NCBI RefSeq assembly: GCF_024227715.1
Contig: NZ_CP100448.1
Span: 1,116,001 to 1,180,000, forward strand
Reading direction: 5' to 3'
From: Halomarina litorea
Lineage (GTDB): Archaea > Halobacteriota > Halobacteria > Halobacteriales > Haloarculaceae
Length of the DNA: 64,000 nt
Shown here: piece by piece, positions 1-7,967 of the stretch
Layout: the number at the start of each line of letters is the position of its first letter
Numbering within the stretch: position 1 is the first letter of the stretch
The notes under the pieces: generated by a model
Seen by the model: only the letters and a program-made list of their open reading frames with translations
Databases searched by the model: none
Told to the model about the DNA's origin: nothing
Made by a program: the position numbers and the translations under genes

Positions 1-415
1 CGGTCCAGAAGTCGAACAGCCCGAGCGACGAGGGGTCCCGGAGGGCGCCGAGCGCGGCCAGCGCTCGCCCGATGCGCTCCAGCGCGCGGAAGAAGCCGTC
101 GCCGGCGACGGTGAGGACGCCCGCGCCGCCCACCGCGGCGAAGACGGCGGCCGTCTGGACGACGGGACCGGGGCGGCGGTCGTCGAGTGCCGCCCGGAGG
201 CGGTCGGGGTCGCCCGCCCGCACCGGGCGGGTCCTGAGTTGTCGGCGAAGCTGGTAGCCGAACGCGAGGCCCACCAGCGCCCAGAGGACGCCGGCGAGTC
301 CATCGAGGAGCGTCGTGCGGTCGAGGAGGAAGTAGAGGCCTGCCGCCGAGAGGAGGAGTGCGACGGTTCCGGCGCGGGGGAGGTGCACCACGCGTCGACC
401 TGGCGACCCGGACAT
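1..415 (-). CDS. Membrane protein, C-terminal part outside the window
   Basis: An open frame reads leftward from an ATG at 413-415 and runs off the window edge, so only about 138 N-terminal residues are seen. The start MSGSPGRRVVHLPRAG is followed by two hydrophobic stretches at about residues 17-33 and 37-55, then a basic polar segment and a further hydrophobic stretch near residue 85-105. This suggests a small multi-pass membrane protein. No catalytic motif is visible and I do not recognise the family. It is divergent from the endonuclease III gene, with about 110 bp between them. The frame has the strong third-position GC bias of its neighbours, which supports it being real. Confidence 0.6.
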   Translation of the reverse strand, partial: MSGSPGRRVVHLPRAGTVALLLSAAGLYFLLDRTTLLDGLAGVLWALVGLAFGYQLRRQLRTRPVRAGDPDRLRAALDDRRPGPVVQTAAVFAAVGGAGVLTVAGDGFFRALERIGRALAALGALRDPSSLGLFDFWT

Positions 416-525
416 ACCCGCGAGTCGGGCGACGGGGCGTATGAACTCGTCGGGTATGAGTCCTAATCCGGCGGGGACCGCCCGCGTAGCGACACGCCCA
501 AGTCCGGGCCGCGCGGGGTCCCCGC

Positions 526-1209
526 ATGGGCGTTCCCCTCGACAGCCGTGAGGCGCAGGCAGAGGAGGTCGTCGACCGCCTCCGCGAGGCGTATCCGGAC
601 TCGACCATCTCGCTGAACTACTCGAACCGCCTCGAACTCCTCGTGGCGGTGGTCCTCTCGGCGCAGTGTACCGACGAGCGCGTGAACTCCGTGACCGAGG
701 ACCTCTTCGAGACCTACCGCACGCCGGAGGACTACGCGAACGCGACACAGGACGAACTCGCGGACGCCATCTACGGCATCACGTTCCACAACAACAAGGG
801 CGGCTACCTGCAGGGCATCGGCGAGCGAATCGTCGAGGAGTTCGACGGCGAGGTGCCCGACACGATGACCGACCTCCAGAGCCTCCCCGGCGTGGGGCGG
901 AAGACGGCGAACGTGGTGCTCCAGCACGGTCACGATATCGTGGAGGGCATCGTCGTGGACACGCACGTCCAGCGCATCTCCCGGCGACTCGGACTCACGG
1001 AGGAGGAACGGCCCGAGGCCATCGAGACGGACCTCATGACCACCGTCCCCGAGGATCACTGGCAGCAGTTCACCCACCTGCTCATCGACCACGGACGGGC
1101 GACCTGCACGGCCCGGAACCCCGACTGCGCCGACTGCGTGCTGGAGGACATCTGTCCCTCCTCGAAACTCGACAGCGAGGTCGACCTCGCCAGCGGCGAG
1201 CCGTGGTGA
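526..1209 (+). CDS. nth: Endonuclease III (DNA glycosylase/AP lyase)
   Basis: A base-excision-repair enzyme that removes oxidised pyrimidines and cleaves the abasic site. The 227-residue protein has the family's usual length. The helix-hairpin-helix LPGVGRKTANVV carries the Schiff-base lysine K126, and the catalytic aspartate is D145 in VDTHVQR. The C-terminal C194-x6-C201-x2-C204-x5-C210 pattern is the classic [4Fe-4S] site. The ATG at 526 gives the conserved N-terminal helix about ten residues in. About 17 residues follow the cluster. The gene is monocistronic and convergent with the membrane-protein gene that ends at 1226. Confidence 0.96.
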   Translation: MGVPLDSREAQAEEVVDRLREAYPDSTISLNYSNRLELLVAVVLSAQCTDERVNSVTEDLFETYRTPEDYANATQDELADAIYGITFHNNKGGYLQGIGERIVEEFDGEVPDTMTDLQSLPGVGRKTANVVLQHGHDIVEGIVVDTHVQRISRRLGLTEEERPEAIETDLMTTVPEDHWQQFTHLLIDHGRATCTARNPDCADCVLEDICPSSKLDSEVDLASGEPW

Positions 1210-1225
1210 GCAGCTCGGAGAGGAG

Positions 1226-1720
1226 TCAGAACAGCACGTCGTACTTGCTGACGTACCGTCCGATGCCGATGACGTAGGCCAGGAGCCAGAAGAAGACGTA
1301 GCCGAAGACGCCGACCCGGAGTCGTCGCCGCCAGAAGCGCATGTTCTCGTCGCCGATTTCGTCGAGGAGGACGTCCTCGTCGTAGTCGTGGTAGAGGTCG
1401 TGTTCCCACTTCGCCCGGAAGATGCGGACGATGCCGGTCCCGCCGAAGCCGAGCATGGCGTACGCCTGCAGGCCGAAGAAGGCGTGGATGGCGGCGAGGC
1501 CGCTCAACTGGTCAAACAGTCGAGGGGCCATCCAGAACACGACGGGGACCGTCGTGAGCGTCAGGCCGGTGACGATGAACTTGAGGTGGTAGGTGAGGAC
1601 GTCCCACGTCACCTCCTCGGCGTCGATCATGATCCACGCGCCGTAGAGGAAGAGGGGGAACGAGAGGGTCACCGCCCCGGCGACGAGCGTCGCGATCTGT
1701 CCGTCGCTCAGCCCGAACAT
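1226..1720 (-). CDS. Four-helix membrane protein (DUF7321-like)
   Basis: A 164-residue protein from the ATG at 1718-1720; a longer frame exists upstream but the hydrophobic core starts only at MFGLSDGQ. Four transmembrane segments are apparent (about residues 8-30, 42-62, 70-92 and 135-155), with an acidic loop rich in D and E around residues 105-125. From memory this resembles the haloarchaeal DUF7321 family found next to the halocyanin/cytochrome bc genes. It is divergent from the gene at 1818, and the 97 bp between them holds both promoters. The four-helix layout resembles small heme-binding membrane proteins, but I see no convincing paired histidines, so function is unassigned. Confidence 0.75.
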   Translation of the reverse strand: MFGLSDGQIATLVAGAVTLSFPLFLYGAWIMIDAEEVTWDVLTYHLKFIVTGLTLTTVPVVFWMAPRLFDQLSGLAAIHAFFGLQAYAMLGFGGTGIVRIFRAKWEHDLYHDYDEDVLLDEIGDENMRFWRRRLRVGVFGYVFFWLLAYVIGIGRYVSKYDVLF

Positions 1721-1817
1721 ACTCGATGTTCGACCGGCGGGCGCTTGAGGGTGCCGGAAGCGGCGTCCCCGCCGGTCCTCGGAAACGATAAACCGCTCGC
1801 GGCCGTACCCGTGGCAC

Positions 1818-2660
1818 ATGGCCGACCCCGACTCCGCCCCGTCCACGGACGACGAGCGGACGGTCCCCGACGGGTCGCGTCCGGACGACTCCTCCGAGAA
1901 CTTCGAGGACGACCTGTCGCTGGAGGAACTCCGCGCGCAGGTCGAGGAGAAGTACGACTTCGACAACTTCGGCCCGCGGGACATGGCGCAGATGACGGCC
2001 CGCGAGTGGGACGCCGTCTTCGACCCCGACTCGTGGATCACGGGTCCCGAACTGCTCGACCGGGTCGAGGCCGACGTGAAGACCCGCGTCGTCCAGCGAG
2101 ACGTGTTCGCCCGCGTCGAACGCTTCTCGGACCCCGACCGACTGGTCGCGTACTCCGACGAGGGGTACGCCGTCGTCTACGAGGACGGCACCGTCGAGGG
2201 GATGGGGACGGTCCTCCGGGACGTCAAGCCCTCGGTGGCGCTGGCCTCGATGGACGACTACGACGTGCCCGAGATGCCCGAGGGCGAGGTGCTGCCTCGA
2301 CCGCTGGAGGTGCCCGAGGGGACCGGCGAACTGGGCAATCAGGTGTTACAGGTCGTCGCGGGGGTGCAGGTGCTGATGGGCGTCGCGCTGGTGTTCTCGC
2401 CGCTCGTCGTGGACCTCGGGCGCTCGTGGGTGGTGGCGCTGGTCGCCGGACTGGGATTTCTCGTCATCGGCGGCCTCCTGTTCCTCGTCGTCGCCAACGC
2501 CAGACTCTCCGATAAGTTCCGGGCCGAGGAGTACCGCAACCGACTCCGCGCGGTCGGGCTGGACTCCGACGAGCGACCGGCCTTCTTAGACGACCTCGAA
2601 CGGGGGCGACTGCCGGGGCGCGACGGGGGCGAATCCGACCTCGACGAAGAGTCGGCCTGA
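1818..2660 (+). CDS. Membrane-anchored protein of the bc cluster (DUF7319-like)
   Basis: A 280-residue protein. The N-terminal 60 residues are highly acidic and disordered (many D, E, S, P). A folded region of about residues 60-170 follows, then two transmembrane helices at about 180-200 and 205-228 and a charged cytoplasmic tail. The segment EMPEGEVLPRPLEVPEG just before the helices is a proline-rich linker. From memory it matches DUF7319, a family seen beside haloarchaeal halocyanin and Rieske genes. It ends 70 bp before the halocyanin gene on the same strand, suggesting a role in assembly or stability of that respiratory complex. That role is inference only. Confidence 0.75.
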   Translation: MADPDSAPSTDDERTVPDGSRPDDSSENFEDDLSLEELRAQVEEKYDFDNFGPRDMAQMTAREWDAVFDPDSWITGPELLDRVEADVKTRVVQRDVFARVERFSDPDRLVAYSDEGYAVVYEDGTVEGMGTVLRDVKPSVALASMDDYDVPEMPEGEVLPRPLEVPEGTGELGNQVLQVVAGVQVLMGVALVFSPLVVDLGRSWVVALVAGLGFLVIGGLLFLVVANARLSDKFRAEEYRNRLRAVGLDSDERPAFLDDLERGRLPGRDGGESDLDEESA

Positions 2661-2695
2661 GGGGCCACAGCGCCGCTCTACGCGCGTTCGGTGGG

Positions 2696-2702
2696 TTTAT
2701 AC
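2696..2702 (+). promoter_or_regulatory. TATA box of the halocyanin/bc operon
   Basis: The sequence tttatac lies 28-34 bases before the ATG at 2730. That spacing is typical of haloarchaeal promoters driving leaderless or very short-leader mRNAs. It also argues that translation starts at MNRREF and not at the in-frame ATG at 2691, which lies upstream of this box. Confidence 0.6.
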
Positions 2703-2729
2703 GAACACGACACCGAATCCGTGACGTGC

Positions 2730-3410
2730 ATGAATAGACGGGAATTTCTCATGACCGCCGGCGGCACCGCCGGTGCCGTTGCCGCCTCGGGAGCGGCCAC
2801 CGCACAGGAGGGTAACAACTCCAGCGGCGGAAACGGTTCGGGCGGCGGCGGTGGTGGCGGGAGTAGCGGTCCCATCGACTACGGTGGGTGGTTCTCGGAC
2901 GTGCCCTACTGGGGCGGTCCCGGCAGCACGCAGGACATGACGGGCCAGTCGGAGGTGACCATCGAGGTCGGCGCGGACGCCAACGACGGCCTCTCCTTCG
3001 CCCCCGCTGCGGTCCAAATCGACGAGGGGGCGACGGTCATCTGGGAGTGGACAGGTGCGGGCGGCGCGCACAACGTCGAGGCCGAGTCCGGCGCGGACTT
3101 CGCCTCCGAGATCGTCGGCGAGGAGGGCCACACCTTCGAGTGGACCGCCAACACCACCGGCGTCGTGCCCTACTTCTGCAACCCTCACAAGGGCCAGGGG
3201 ATGAAGGGCGCGCTCGCCATCGGCAGCGACCTGCCACGACAGGCGGCGGGCGGTGCGGCGACGCCGGTCGACCCCGAGCACATGGGTGTCCCCATCCAGG
3301 CGCACTTCGTGGGTCTGGCGACGGTGCTGATGGTCGTCTCGTCGCTCATCTTCACCTTCTTCCTCCTGAAGTACGGTGAGAGTGCCCACACGAAGGGAGG
3401 GAACAACTGA
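2730..3410 (+). CDS. Halocyanin (blue copper) with C-terminal membrane anchor
   Basis: A 226-residue type-1 copper electron carrier. It starts with the twin-arginine signal MNRREFLMTAGG, followed by a Gly/Ser-rich linker (about residues 33-50) and a cupredoxin domain. Copper ligands are the His of GAHNVEA and the Cys, His and Met of PYFCNPHKGQGM. A transmembrane helix near the C-terminus (about 190-215) would hold the domain on the outer face of the membrane. It opens the bc cluster, overlaps the next start by one base, and probably accepts electrons from the Rieske protein. About 409 bp are identical to the halocyanin at 38998-39672. The start was chosen because of the Tat motif and TATA spacing. 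Confidence 0.93.
   Translation: MNRREFLMTAGGTAGAVAASGAATAQEGNNSSGGNGSGGGGGGGSSGPIDYGGWFSDVPYWGGPGSTQDMTGQSEVTIEVGADANDGLSFAPAAVQIDEGATVIWEWTGAGGAHNVEAESGADFASEIVGEEGHTFEWTANTTGVVPYFCNPHKGQGMKGALAIGSDLPRQAAGGAATPVDPEHMGVPIQAHFVGLATVLMVVSSLIFTFFLLKYGESAHTKGGNN
2827..3235. repeat. Inverted copy of halocyanin domain (partner 39143-39551)
   Basis: By direct reading, this 409-bp stretch is identical to the reverse complement of 39143-39551. It covers the Gly-rich linker and the entire copper domain, while the Tat signals and the C-terminal anchors outside it differ. Identity including third codon positions indicates recent gene conversion or very recent partial duplication. Confidence 0.9.
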
Positions 3411-3796
3411 TGAGTTCCGGAAACAACTCCTACGGCGATATCCACCGCTACGAACCGGCCCGCGAGAGCACGGCGGCGGCCATCGCCATCGTCCTGCTGA
3501 CGGTCGTCGAGATCGTGTTCGTCGGGATGTTCAGCTACGGCCTCGCCACCGGGTGGGGCTTCGACGAGTTCGGAAACATGTTCCTCGGCGGCCTGCTGGC
3601 CGTCATCTTCGTGGACCTCGCGTTCATCCTCCTGCTGTACCGCAAGGAGTTCTTGCCCGACGTGATGGTCGTCAAGAAGCGCCGTCGCAAGTGGGAGGAC
3701 CTCTACATCCGCGAGGAGGACATGTATGGTACCGACTCGACCGGTGACGCCTGGGAGAGCGTGAAACGTGCGGTCTACCCCTACTACAAGAAATAA
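3410..3796 (+). CDS. Two-helix membrane protein of the bc cluster (DUF7318-like)
   Basis: A 128-residue protein with two transmembrane helices (about residues 22-45 and 52-78) followed by a basic stretch VVKKRRRKWEDLY and a polar C-terminal tail of about 40 residues. It lies between halocyanin and Rieske genes and overlaps each by a single base (tgATG and taATG), so the three are translated from one mRNA. No cofactor-binding motif is apparent. From memory the family is DUF7318, restricted to haloarchaea. It is probably an accessory or structural subunit of the bc-type complex. The gene context is strong; the biochemical role is inference. Confidence 0.8.
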   Translation: MSSGNNSYGDIHRYEPARESTAAAIAIVLLTVVEIVFVGMFSYGLATGWGFDEFGNMFLGGLLAVIFVDLAFILLLYRKEFLPDVMVVKKRRRKWEDLYIREEDMYGTDSTGDAWESVKRAVYPYYKK

Positions 3797-4632
3797 TGGC
3801 TGACGAAGACAAGTATCCGAGCGAAACCGGCCGCCGGCGCTTCGTGAAGGGCGTCGTCGGCGCTGGCTCCCTCGCCGCGGTGGGGACCGGTGCCGCGGCC
3901 GCTATCAACACCGCCACGTCGCCGACCGGCGCGGGCGGTGGTATCACGACGTTCAAGGGAATCGCCAACACCGACGGCCCCGCCCCGCGCGGGATGCCCA
4001 TCGTCCCCGTCGAGATTCAGGACGACGGCACGATCAAGGGGGTCTGGCCGGAGGTGAAAGAAGTCGAGGAGGCTGGCCGGACGATCCAGATCGCCGAGAT
4101 GGAACTCGGTGGGGTGACCTACACCTCCGAGTGGTTCCAGTACTGTGGCGTCCAGACGTACGCCGGTATCCAGCCGAGCTACGAGTCCGACAACCTGTTC
4201 AAGTCCGCACCGAGTCCACCGTACGCCTGGCAAGAGGAGGTCTATGGTGAGGGAGACCCCATCAACATCCGTGACTTCCAGGACTACCGGACGTTCAGCA
4301 CGGGCATCGGCAAGGCCGGTCTCGGCAAGCCCGCCATGTGTACGTGGCGCTCCGAGGAGGGCGAGAACACCATCCCGGTGCAGGTTCTCCGCGCCCCGCA
4401 GGTCGAGCGACTGGCACAGGAAGACGAGTTCATGGCCGCCGCGACCGACCAGGGCGTGATGGCGTGGCTCGACAAGTGCACCCACTTCTGCTGTGTCCCC
4501 GCCTACAAGGCGTACGCGCAGTCCGCGAACTTCGGCGCGGCGAACAAGGTGTACTGCCAGTGCCACCAGTCGGTGTACGACCCGTTCGAGATCGTCGAGA
4601 AGTCGTTCGTCGCCCTGCCCCGTCCGGAATGA
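3796..4632 (+). CDS. Rieske iron-sulfur subunit of cytochrome bc complex
   Basis: A 278-residue Rieske protein that passes electrons from quinol to halocyanin. The N-terminus has a twin-arginine type signal (GRRRFVKGVVG followed by a hydrophobic helix at about 18-38) that serves as membrane anchor. The [2Fe-2S] ligands are C228 and H230 in CTHFCC, and C254 and H257 in CQCHQS. The first box has an extra cysteine (C232 next to C233) in place of the glycine seen in CTHLGC of bacterial proteins. The second disulfide-forming cysteines C233 and C256 are present. The protein is longer than bacterial homologues because of an insertion before the cluster domain. Confidence 0.93.
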   Translation: MADEDKYPSETGRRRFVKGVVGAGSLAAVGTGAAAAINTATSPTGAGGGITTFKGIANTDGPAPRGMPIVPVEIQDDGTIKGVWPEVKEVEEAGRTIQIAEMELGGVTYTSEWFQYCGVQTYAGIQPSYESDNLFKSAPSPPYAWQEEVYGEGDPINIRDFQDYRTFSTGIGKAGLGKPAMCTWRSEEGENTIPVQVLRAPQVERLAQEDEFMAAATDQGVMAWLDKCTHFCCVPAYKAYAQSANFGAANKVYCQCHQSVYDPFEIVEKSFVALPRPE

Positions 4633-4661
4633 ACAAGACGACCCACCACTAGCACAACACA

Positions 4662-5462
4662 ATGAGTCTGGAACGAAAGGACGAACACGACCACAAGGGC
4701 TGGATGAAGGGCCGCGAGCTCTCTCCCGTCGAGAAGGGCTACCTCACGGTGCTCATCTGGCTCGACCGGCGTCTGCGCATCGTCGATTACCTCGAGATTC
4801 TCGAGAACCTCTACTACAAGGCGAACCTGCAGATGCCGAAGAGTCACACCGAACAGTACAACCTCGACAACAAGTTCTGGTACTGGTACCCCCTGTACGC
4901 GCTCGGGTCGTTCAGTACCATCGCCTACGTAGTAGCCGCCATCAGCGGTGCGTTGCTCGGCTTCTACTACTCGCCGTCGACGGCGGCGGCCGAGACTGGG
5001 ACCGTCGCGTACTCCTCTATCACGTTCATCATGACGGAGCTGAACTTCGGGTTCCTGCTCCGGTCGCTCCACCGGTGGAGCGCGCAGGTGATGGTCGCGG
5101 CCGTCTTCCTGCACATGCTGCGGGTCTACTTCACGGGCGCGTACAAGGAGCCGCGCGAACTCAACTGGATCATCGGCATCGTGCTCATCTCGCTGACGAT
5201 GGTCTTCGGGTACACCGGCTACCTGCTCCCGTGGGACCAGCTCGCCTTCTGGGCCGGCCAGATCGGCGTGGAGATGTCGCTGTCCATCCCGCTGGCCGGC
5301 GAGTGGGTCGCACAGCTCCTGTTCGGCGGGTTCACCCTGAGCCAGAGCACGCTCATGCGGATGTACATCCTGCACGTGTTCTTCCTGCCGTTCATCACGA
5401 CGGCGCTCATCGCCATCCACATCGGTATCGTCTGGATGCAGGGCATCGCCGAGCCCCACTGA
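4662..5462 (+). CDS. Cytochrome b, N-terminal (b6-like) subunit
   Basis: A 266-residue di-heme membrane subunit that oxidises quinol. Four heme-ligand histidines are visible: H137 and H151 in one helix, and H238 and H253 in another. The second pair is separated by 14 residues, the spacing of plastid b6 proteins, not the 13 of mitochondrial cytochrome b. GYTGYLLPWDQ after helix C is a conserved family motif. The C-terminal half of cytochrome b is encoded separately downstream, as in b6f complexes. A 29-bp gap separates it from the Rieske gene. The N-terminal 75 residues are polar and basic and should face the cytoplasm. Confidence 0.94.
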   Translation: MSLERKDEHDHKGWMKGRELSPVEKGYLTVLIWLDRRLRIVDYLEILENLYYKANLQMPKSHTEQYNLDNKFWYWYPLYALGSFSTIAYVVAAISGALLGFYYSPSTAAAETGTVAYSSITFIMTELNFGFLLRSLHRWSAQVMVAAVFLHMLRVYFTGAYKEPRELNWIIGIVLISLTMVFGYTGYLLPWDQLAFWAGQIGVEMSLSIPLAGEWVAQLLFGGFTLSQSTLMRMYILHVFFLPFITTALIAIHIGIVWMQGIAEPH

Positions 5463-5654
5463 TTCGGCGCTCTCGCGGCGCACTTCGCCGCTCTTCTCGG
5501 TTCGTCGCGTTCCACACCCGCTGGCCGCTCGATACCGCGCGGTCCGCCGGACGGTGACGACCCCGAGAGCACGACGGAAACCGCCGAGAACGCCGGGACG
5601 GCGGCGCGGCTAACACAACCTTGATGATTGGCGGGCCGCTAGCTGAACTAAGAC

Positions 5655-6416
5655 ATGGCACCGAGCGACGACGAGGGTGAGGTCCGCGCCGACGGGACGG
5701 GTATCGTCGCGCCGGACGACGAGACCCCGACCTGGAGCGAGCGGAAGTCCCGCTCGCAGGGCCTCTCTCGACTCACCTACGAGTACTTCGAACGCGCCCG
5801 TCGGGAGGACCAGGACCTCCGCACGGAGTCGAGCTACGTCGAACGCGACGTGCTCGGGTTCCCGACGTGGCCCCACGAGATGATTCGCAACCTCGCGATT
5901 ACCAGCTTCTTCGTCGGGATGATCATCTTCCTGGCGGCGACGCTCCCGCCGCACATCGGCCCGCCGGCGAACCCGAGTCAGACGCCGGCGGTCATCCTGC
6001 CGGACTGGTATCTGTACTGGTCGTTCGGCCTGCTAAAGCTGGGGCCGCTGAACCCCGACCTCACCATCCTCGGCGGGCAGAAGCTGATGGCCGACCGGAC
6101 GTACGGCGTGCTGGCGAACCTGGTCGTCGTCGGGTTCATCGCCATCGTGCCGTTCCTCAACAAGGGGAGCGCCCGTCGACCCGTCGAGCAGCCGTTCTGG
6201 GCGGCGGTCGGCGTCTTCGGCGTCGTGTTCTCCATCACCGTCGCGATGCTGTCGGTGAAGAACCTCCTGCCGATGGACCCGAACCTGCTGTTCGACCTGA
6301 CGTTCCTCCTGCCGTTCGTGGCGGGGTTCATCGCCTACGGGGCGCTGAAGACGATGCGCGAGGGCTACATGTTCGAACTCAACCGCCGGTACTACCGCCT
6401 CCGTCCCCCGAAGTAG
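5655..6416 (+). CDS. Cytochrome b, C-terminal (subunit IV-like) subunit
   Basis: A 253-residue protein. After a hydrophilic N-terminus of about 75 residues come three or four transmembrane helices. The segment LPDWYLYWSFGLLK near residue 115 corresponds to the quinol-site PEWY loop of subunit IV; here it reads PDWY. That identifies it as the second half of a split cytochrome b. It is separated from the first half by 192 bp, which holds a possible internal promoter region near 5610-5640 but no gene. Together with the Rieske and halocyanin it forms the quinol:halocyanin oxidoreductase. Confidence 0.9.
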   Translation: MAPSDDEGEVRADGTGIVAPDDETPTWSERKSRSQGLSRLTYEYFERARREDQDLRTESSYVERDVLGFPTWPHEMIRNLAITSFFVGMIIFLAATLPPHIGPPANPSQTPAVILPDWYLYWSFGLLKLGPLNPDLTILGGQKLMADRTYGVLANLVVVGFIAIVPFLNKGSARRPVEQPFWAAVGVFGVVFSITVAMLSVKNLLPMDPNLLFDLTFLLPFVAGFIAYGALKTMREGYMFELNRRYYRLRPPK

Positions 6417-6464
6417 TCGGGCGGAAGTGACGGAGTGAAGTAGCCGGAACCCTTCTTTCGAAGT

Positions 6465-6803
6465 ATGGCAGACGCCGACGAGCCACGGCGCGGCGCAGAC
6501 GGTGACGTGGTCGTCCCGATGGAGCTGTACAAGGTCGTCACCGTCTTCTCGACGCTCATCGCCGTCTTCTGCGTCGTCTTCGGGTTCATCCTGCTCGACG
6601 CCGCCACGCTCGACGCGAGTCTCCTCCGGCGGGCGTTCACCGACCTGCTTGCCGCGGTGGGCCTGCGCGCTGACGAGGGGGCCCTGGAGATAGCGTTCGC
6701 GCTGGCCGGCATCCTCCTCATCGGTGCCGGTGCTGGCACCTACGTCCTCGGGACGCGGTTCCGCACCGAGGGAATGGGAAACCATAAAGACGACGCTGAC
6801 TAA
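6465..6803 (+). CDS. Two-helix membrane protein (DUF7315-like)
   Basis: A 112-residue protein with an acidic/basic N-terminal tail of about 20 residues, a first helix near residues 22-45 and a second near 72-93. It lies 48 bp after the subunit IV gene and 10 bp before the next gene on the same strand, so it belongs to the bc operon. From memory it corresponds to DUF7315. There are no cysteines, and no histidine pair that could bind heme. The role is unknown; the position suggests a small accessory subunit of the complex. Confidence 0.75.
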   Translation: MADADEPRRGADGDVVVPMELYKVVTVFSTLIAVFCVVFGFILLDAATLDASLLRRAFTDLLAAVGLRADEGALEIAFALAGILLIGAGAGTYVLGTRFRTEGMGNHKDDAD

Positions 6804-6813
6804 CGATTCGGCA

Positions 6814-7071
6814 ATGGCTGACGAATTCATGAAGGGGCTCGCCATCCTCATCGTCTGCGGGCTGGGATGGATGGTCCTCGCGGGTTGGTACAACACGCCG
6901 GGGTTCGAGGCGGCCCAGTTGACGGGCGCGACCTCCGGTGCCGGAACGCTCTACGACCAGGTCGCCTACGTCCTCCGGGACGGGTTCTTCTGGGCGGCCG
7001 TCCTCGGACCGGTGACGTTCTGGCTGGTCCTCCCGGCGATCAGCGAGTACCGCGGCCGCAACGCCAACTGA
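6814..7071 (+). CDS. Two-helix membrane protein (DUF7314-like)
   Basis: An 85-residue protein from the ATG at 6814; an upstream in-frame ATG at 6724 lies inside the previous gene and is not used here. The first helix spans about residues 4-22 and the second about 55-75, with the short basic end RGRNAN. It is the last gene of the bc operon, 10 bp after the preceding stop. From memory it matches DUF7314. The small size and two helices fit a single-purpose stabilising subunit, but nothing in the sequence shows a cofactor or catalytic site. Confidence 0.75.
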   Translation: MADEFMKGLAILIVCGLGWMVLAGWYNTPGFEAAQLTGATSGAGTLYDQVAYVLRDGFFWAAVLGPVTFWLVLPAISEYRGRNAN

Positions 7072-7448
7072 CTCACTTCTCCGCCCCGCCGACCCGACTC
7101 GGCGGCACCGCCGTCACGCCCCTTCCGGAGTGACTTCGCCACCCGCGCCTCGCCCGGACGGCTCCGCCCGCGTACGGCGAGTGCGCCGACGCGCCCCCAC
7201 CGACTTCCCGGGAACGGCGCGTCTCGCGCGCTCCGGTCGGCGCGGGCGGACCACTCGTCCCGGGAGAGCCGACGCACTCGGCGCGCTCGCACAGTCGAAC
7301 CAGACGAACGGCGCCGGGTCGAACGGGAATCGGCGCGTCCTGCTCTCGGTCGGGGAGCGACGAGAAGCGGTCTGCAGCGGCCCGTAGCGGTTCGTAGCAC
7401 TCCGGTAGCGGTCCGTCGCAGGCTGGCAGAACGAAGCGGGCGTCCGCC
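7072..7448. other. Intergenic stretch, no gene seen
   Basis: 377 bp between the convergent bc operon and the membrane-protein gene ending at 7449. Open frames here are shadows of GC-rich sequence, with no start signal or family resemblance. The last 80 bases hold a loosely repeated unit resembling gtagcggtccg (about 7380-7425). I see no stable terminator. Confidence 0.5.
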
Positions 7449-7895
7449 TCAGACGATCGAGGACCAGACGCCCTTGACGAGGAAGAACAGCGCCGTGTAG
7501 GCGGCGTACGCGAGGACGAGCATCGAGGCGGCGATGGCTCCCTTGGGGCGCTCGATGGGGATGCCCTGTCTGGCCTCGACGAGGCGCGACTCGAACTCGA
7601 AGAGGTCGGTGATGACCATCCCGACGACGAGCATGGAGAGGACCATCCCGGCCTGGTACTGGACGGTCACGAGGTAGAACGACGCGACGACGAGGAGGAT
7701 GTTCGTCGCGACGCGCGCTGCGCTCCGCGAGATGGCCTCCGTGCCGCCCTCGTCGGCCGCTTTGACGATCGAACGGTACTCGGCGGCCCGGGCGCCGATG
7801 TTCGCCACCACGAGCACGAGCACGACGTACTCGATGTACGGGGCGAGGAGCGCATCGACGGGGCCGAATAGCGAGGCGAACGGCTCCAGTTGCAT
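7449..7895 (-). CDS. Four-helix membrane protein (DUF7313-like)
   Basis: A 148-residue protein with four hydrophobic segments (about residues 16-36, 62-80, 82-102 and 122-143). A polar loop with the conserved-looking GIPIERPKG precedes the last helix. Convergent with the bc operon, it is still part of the neighbourhood that I recall for haloarchaeal bc clusters (DUF7313). The start MQLEPFASLFG is 15-25 bp downstream of a low-GC patch ggttttccaatc that could hold its promoter on this strand. Function is unknown. Confidence 0.75.
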   Translation of the reverse strand: MQLEPFASLFGPVDALLAPYIEYVVLVLVVANIGARAAEYRSIVKAADEGGTEAISRSAARVATNILLVVASFYLVTVQYQAGMVLSMLVVGMVITDLFEFESRLVEARQGIPIERPKGAIAASMLVLAYAAYTALFFLVKGVWSSIV

Positions 7896-7967
7896 ACGTT
7901 ATCCGCAGTCGCGCACCCATTAGAGGTTTTCCAATCCGGCGGGGGCGCTCGGGCCCGCCGGCGCGGG

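Noticed and set aside
7380-7425. Possible short CRISPR-like or tandem repeat (gtagcggtccg-like)
   Set aside because: Only three irregular, imperfect units with no constant spacers.
7072-7448. Possible gene or RNA in the region after the bc operon
   Set aside because: Only unsupported frames and a loose short repeat; no promoter, fold or family signal.
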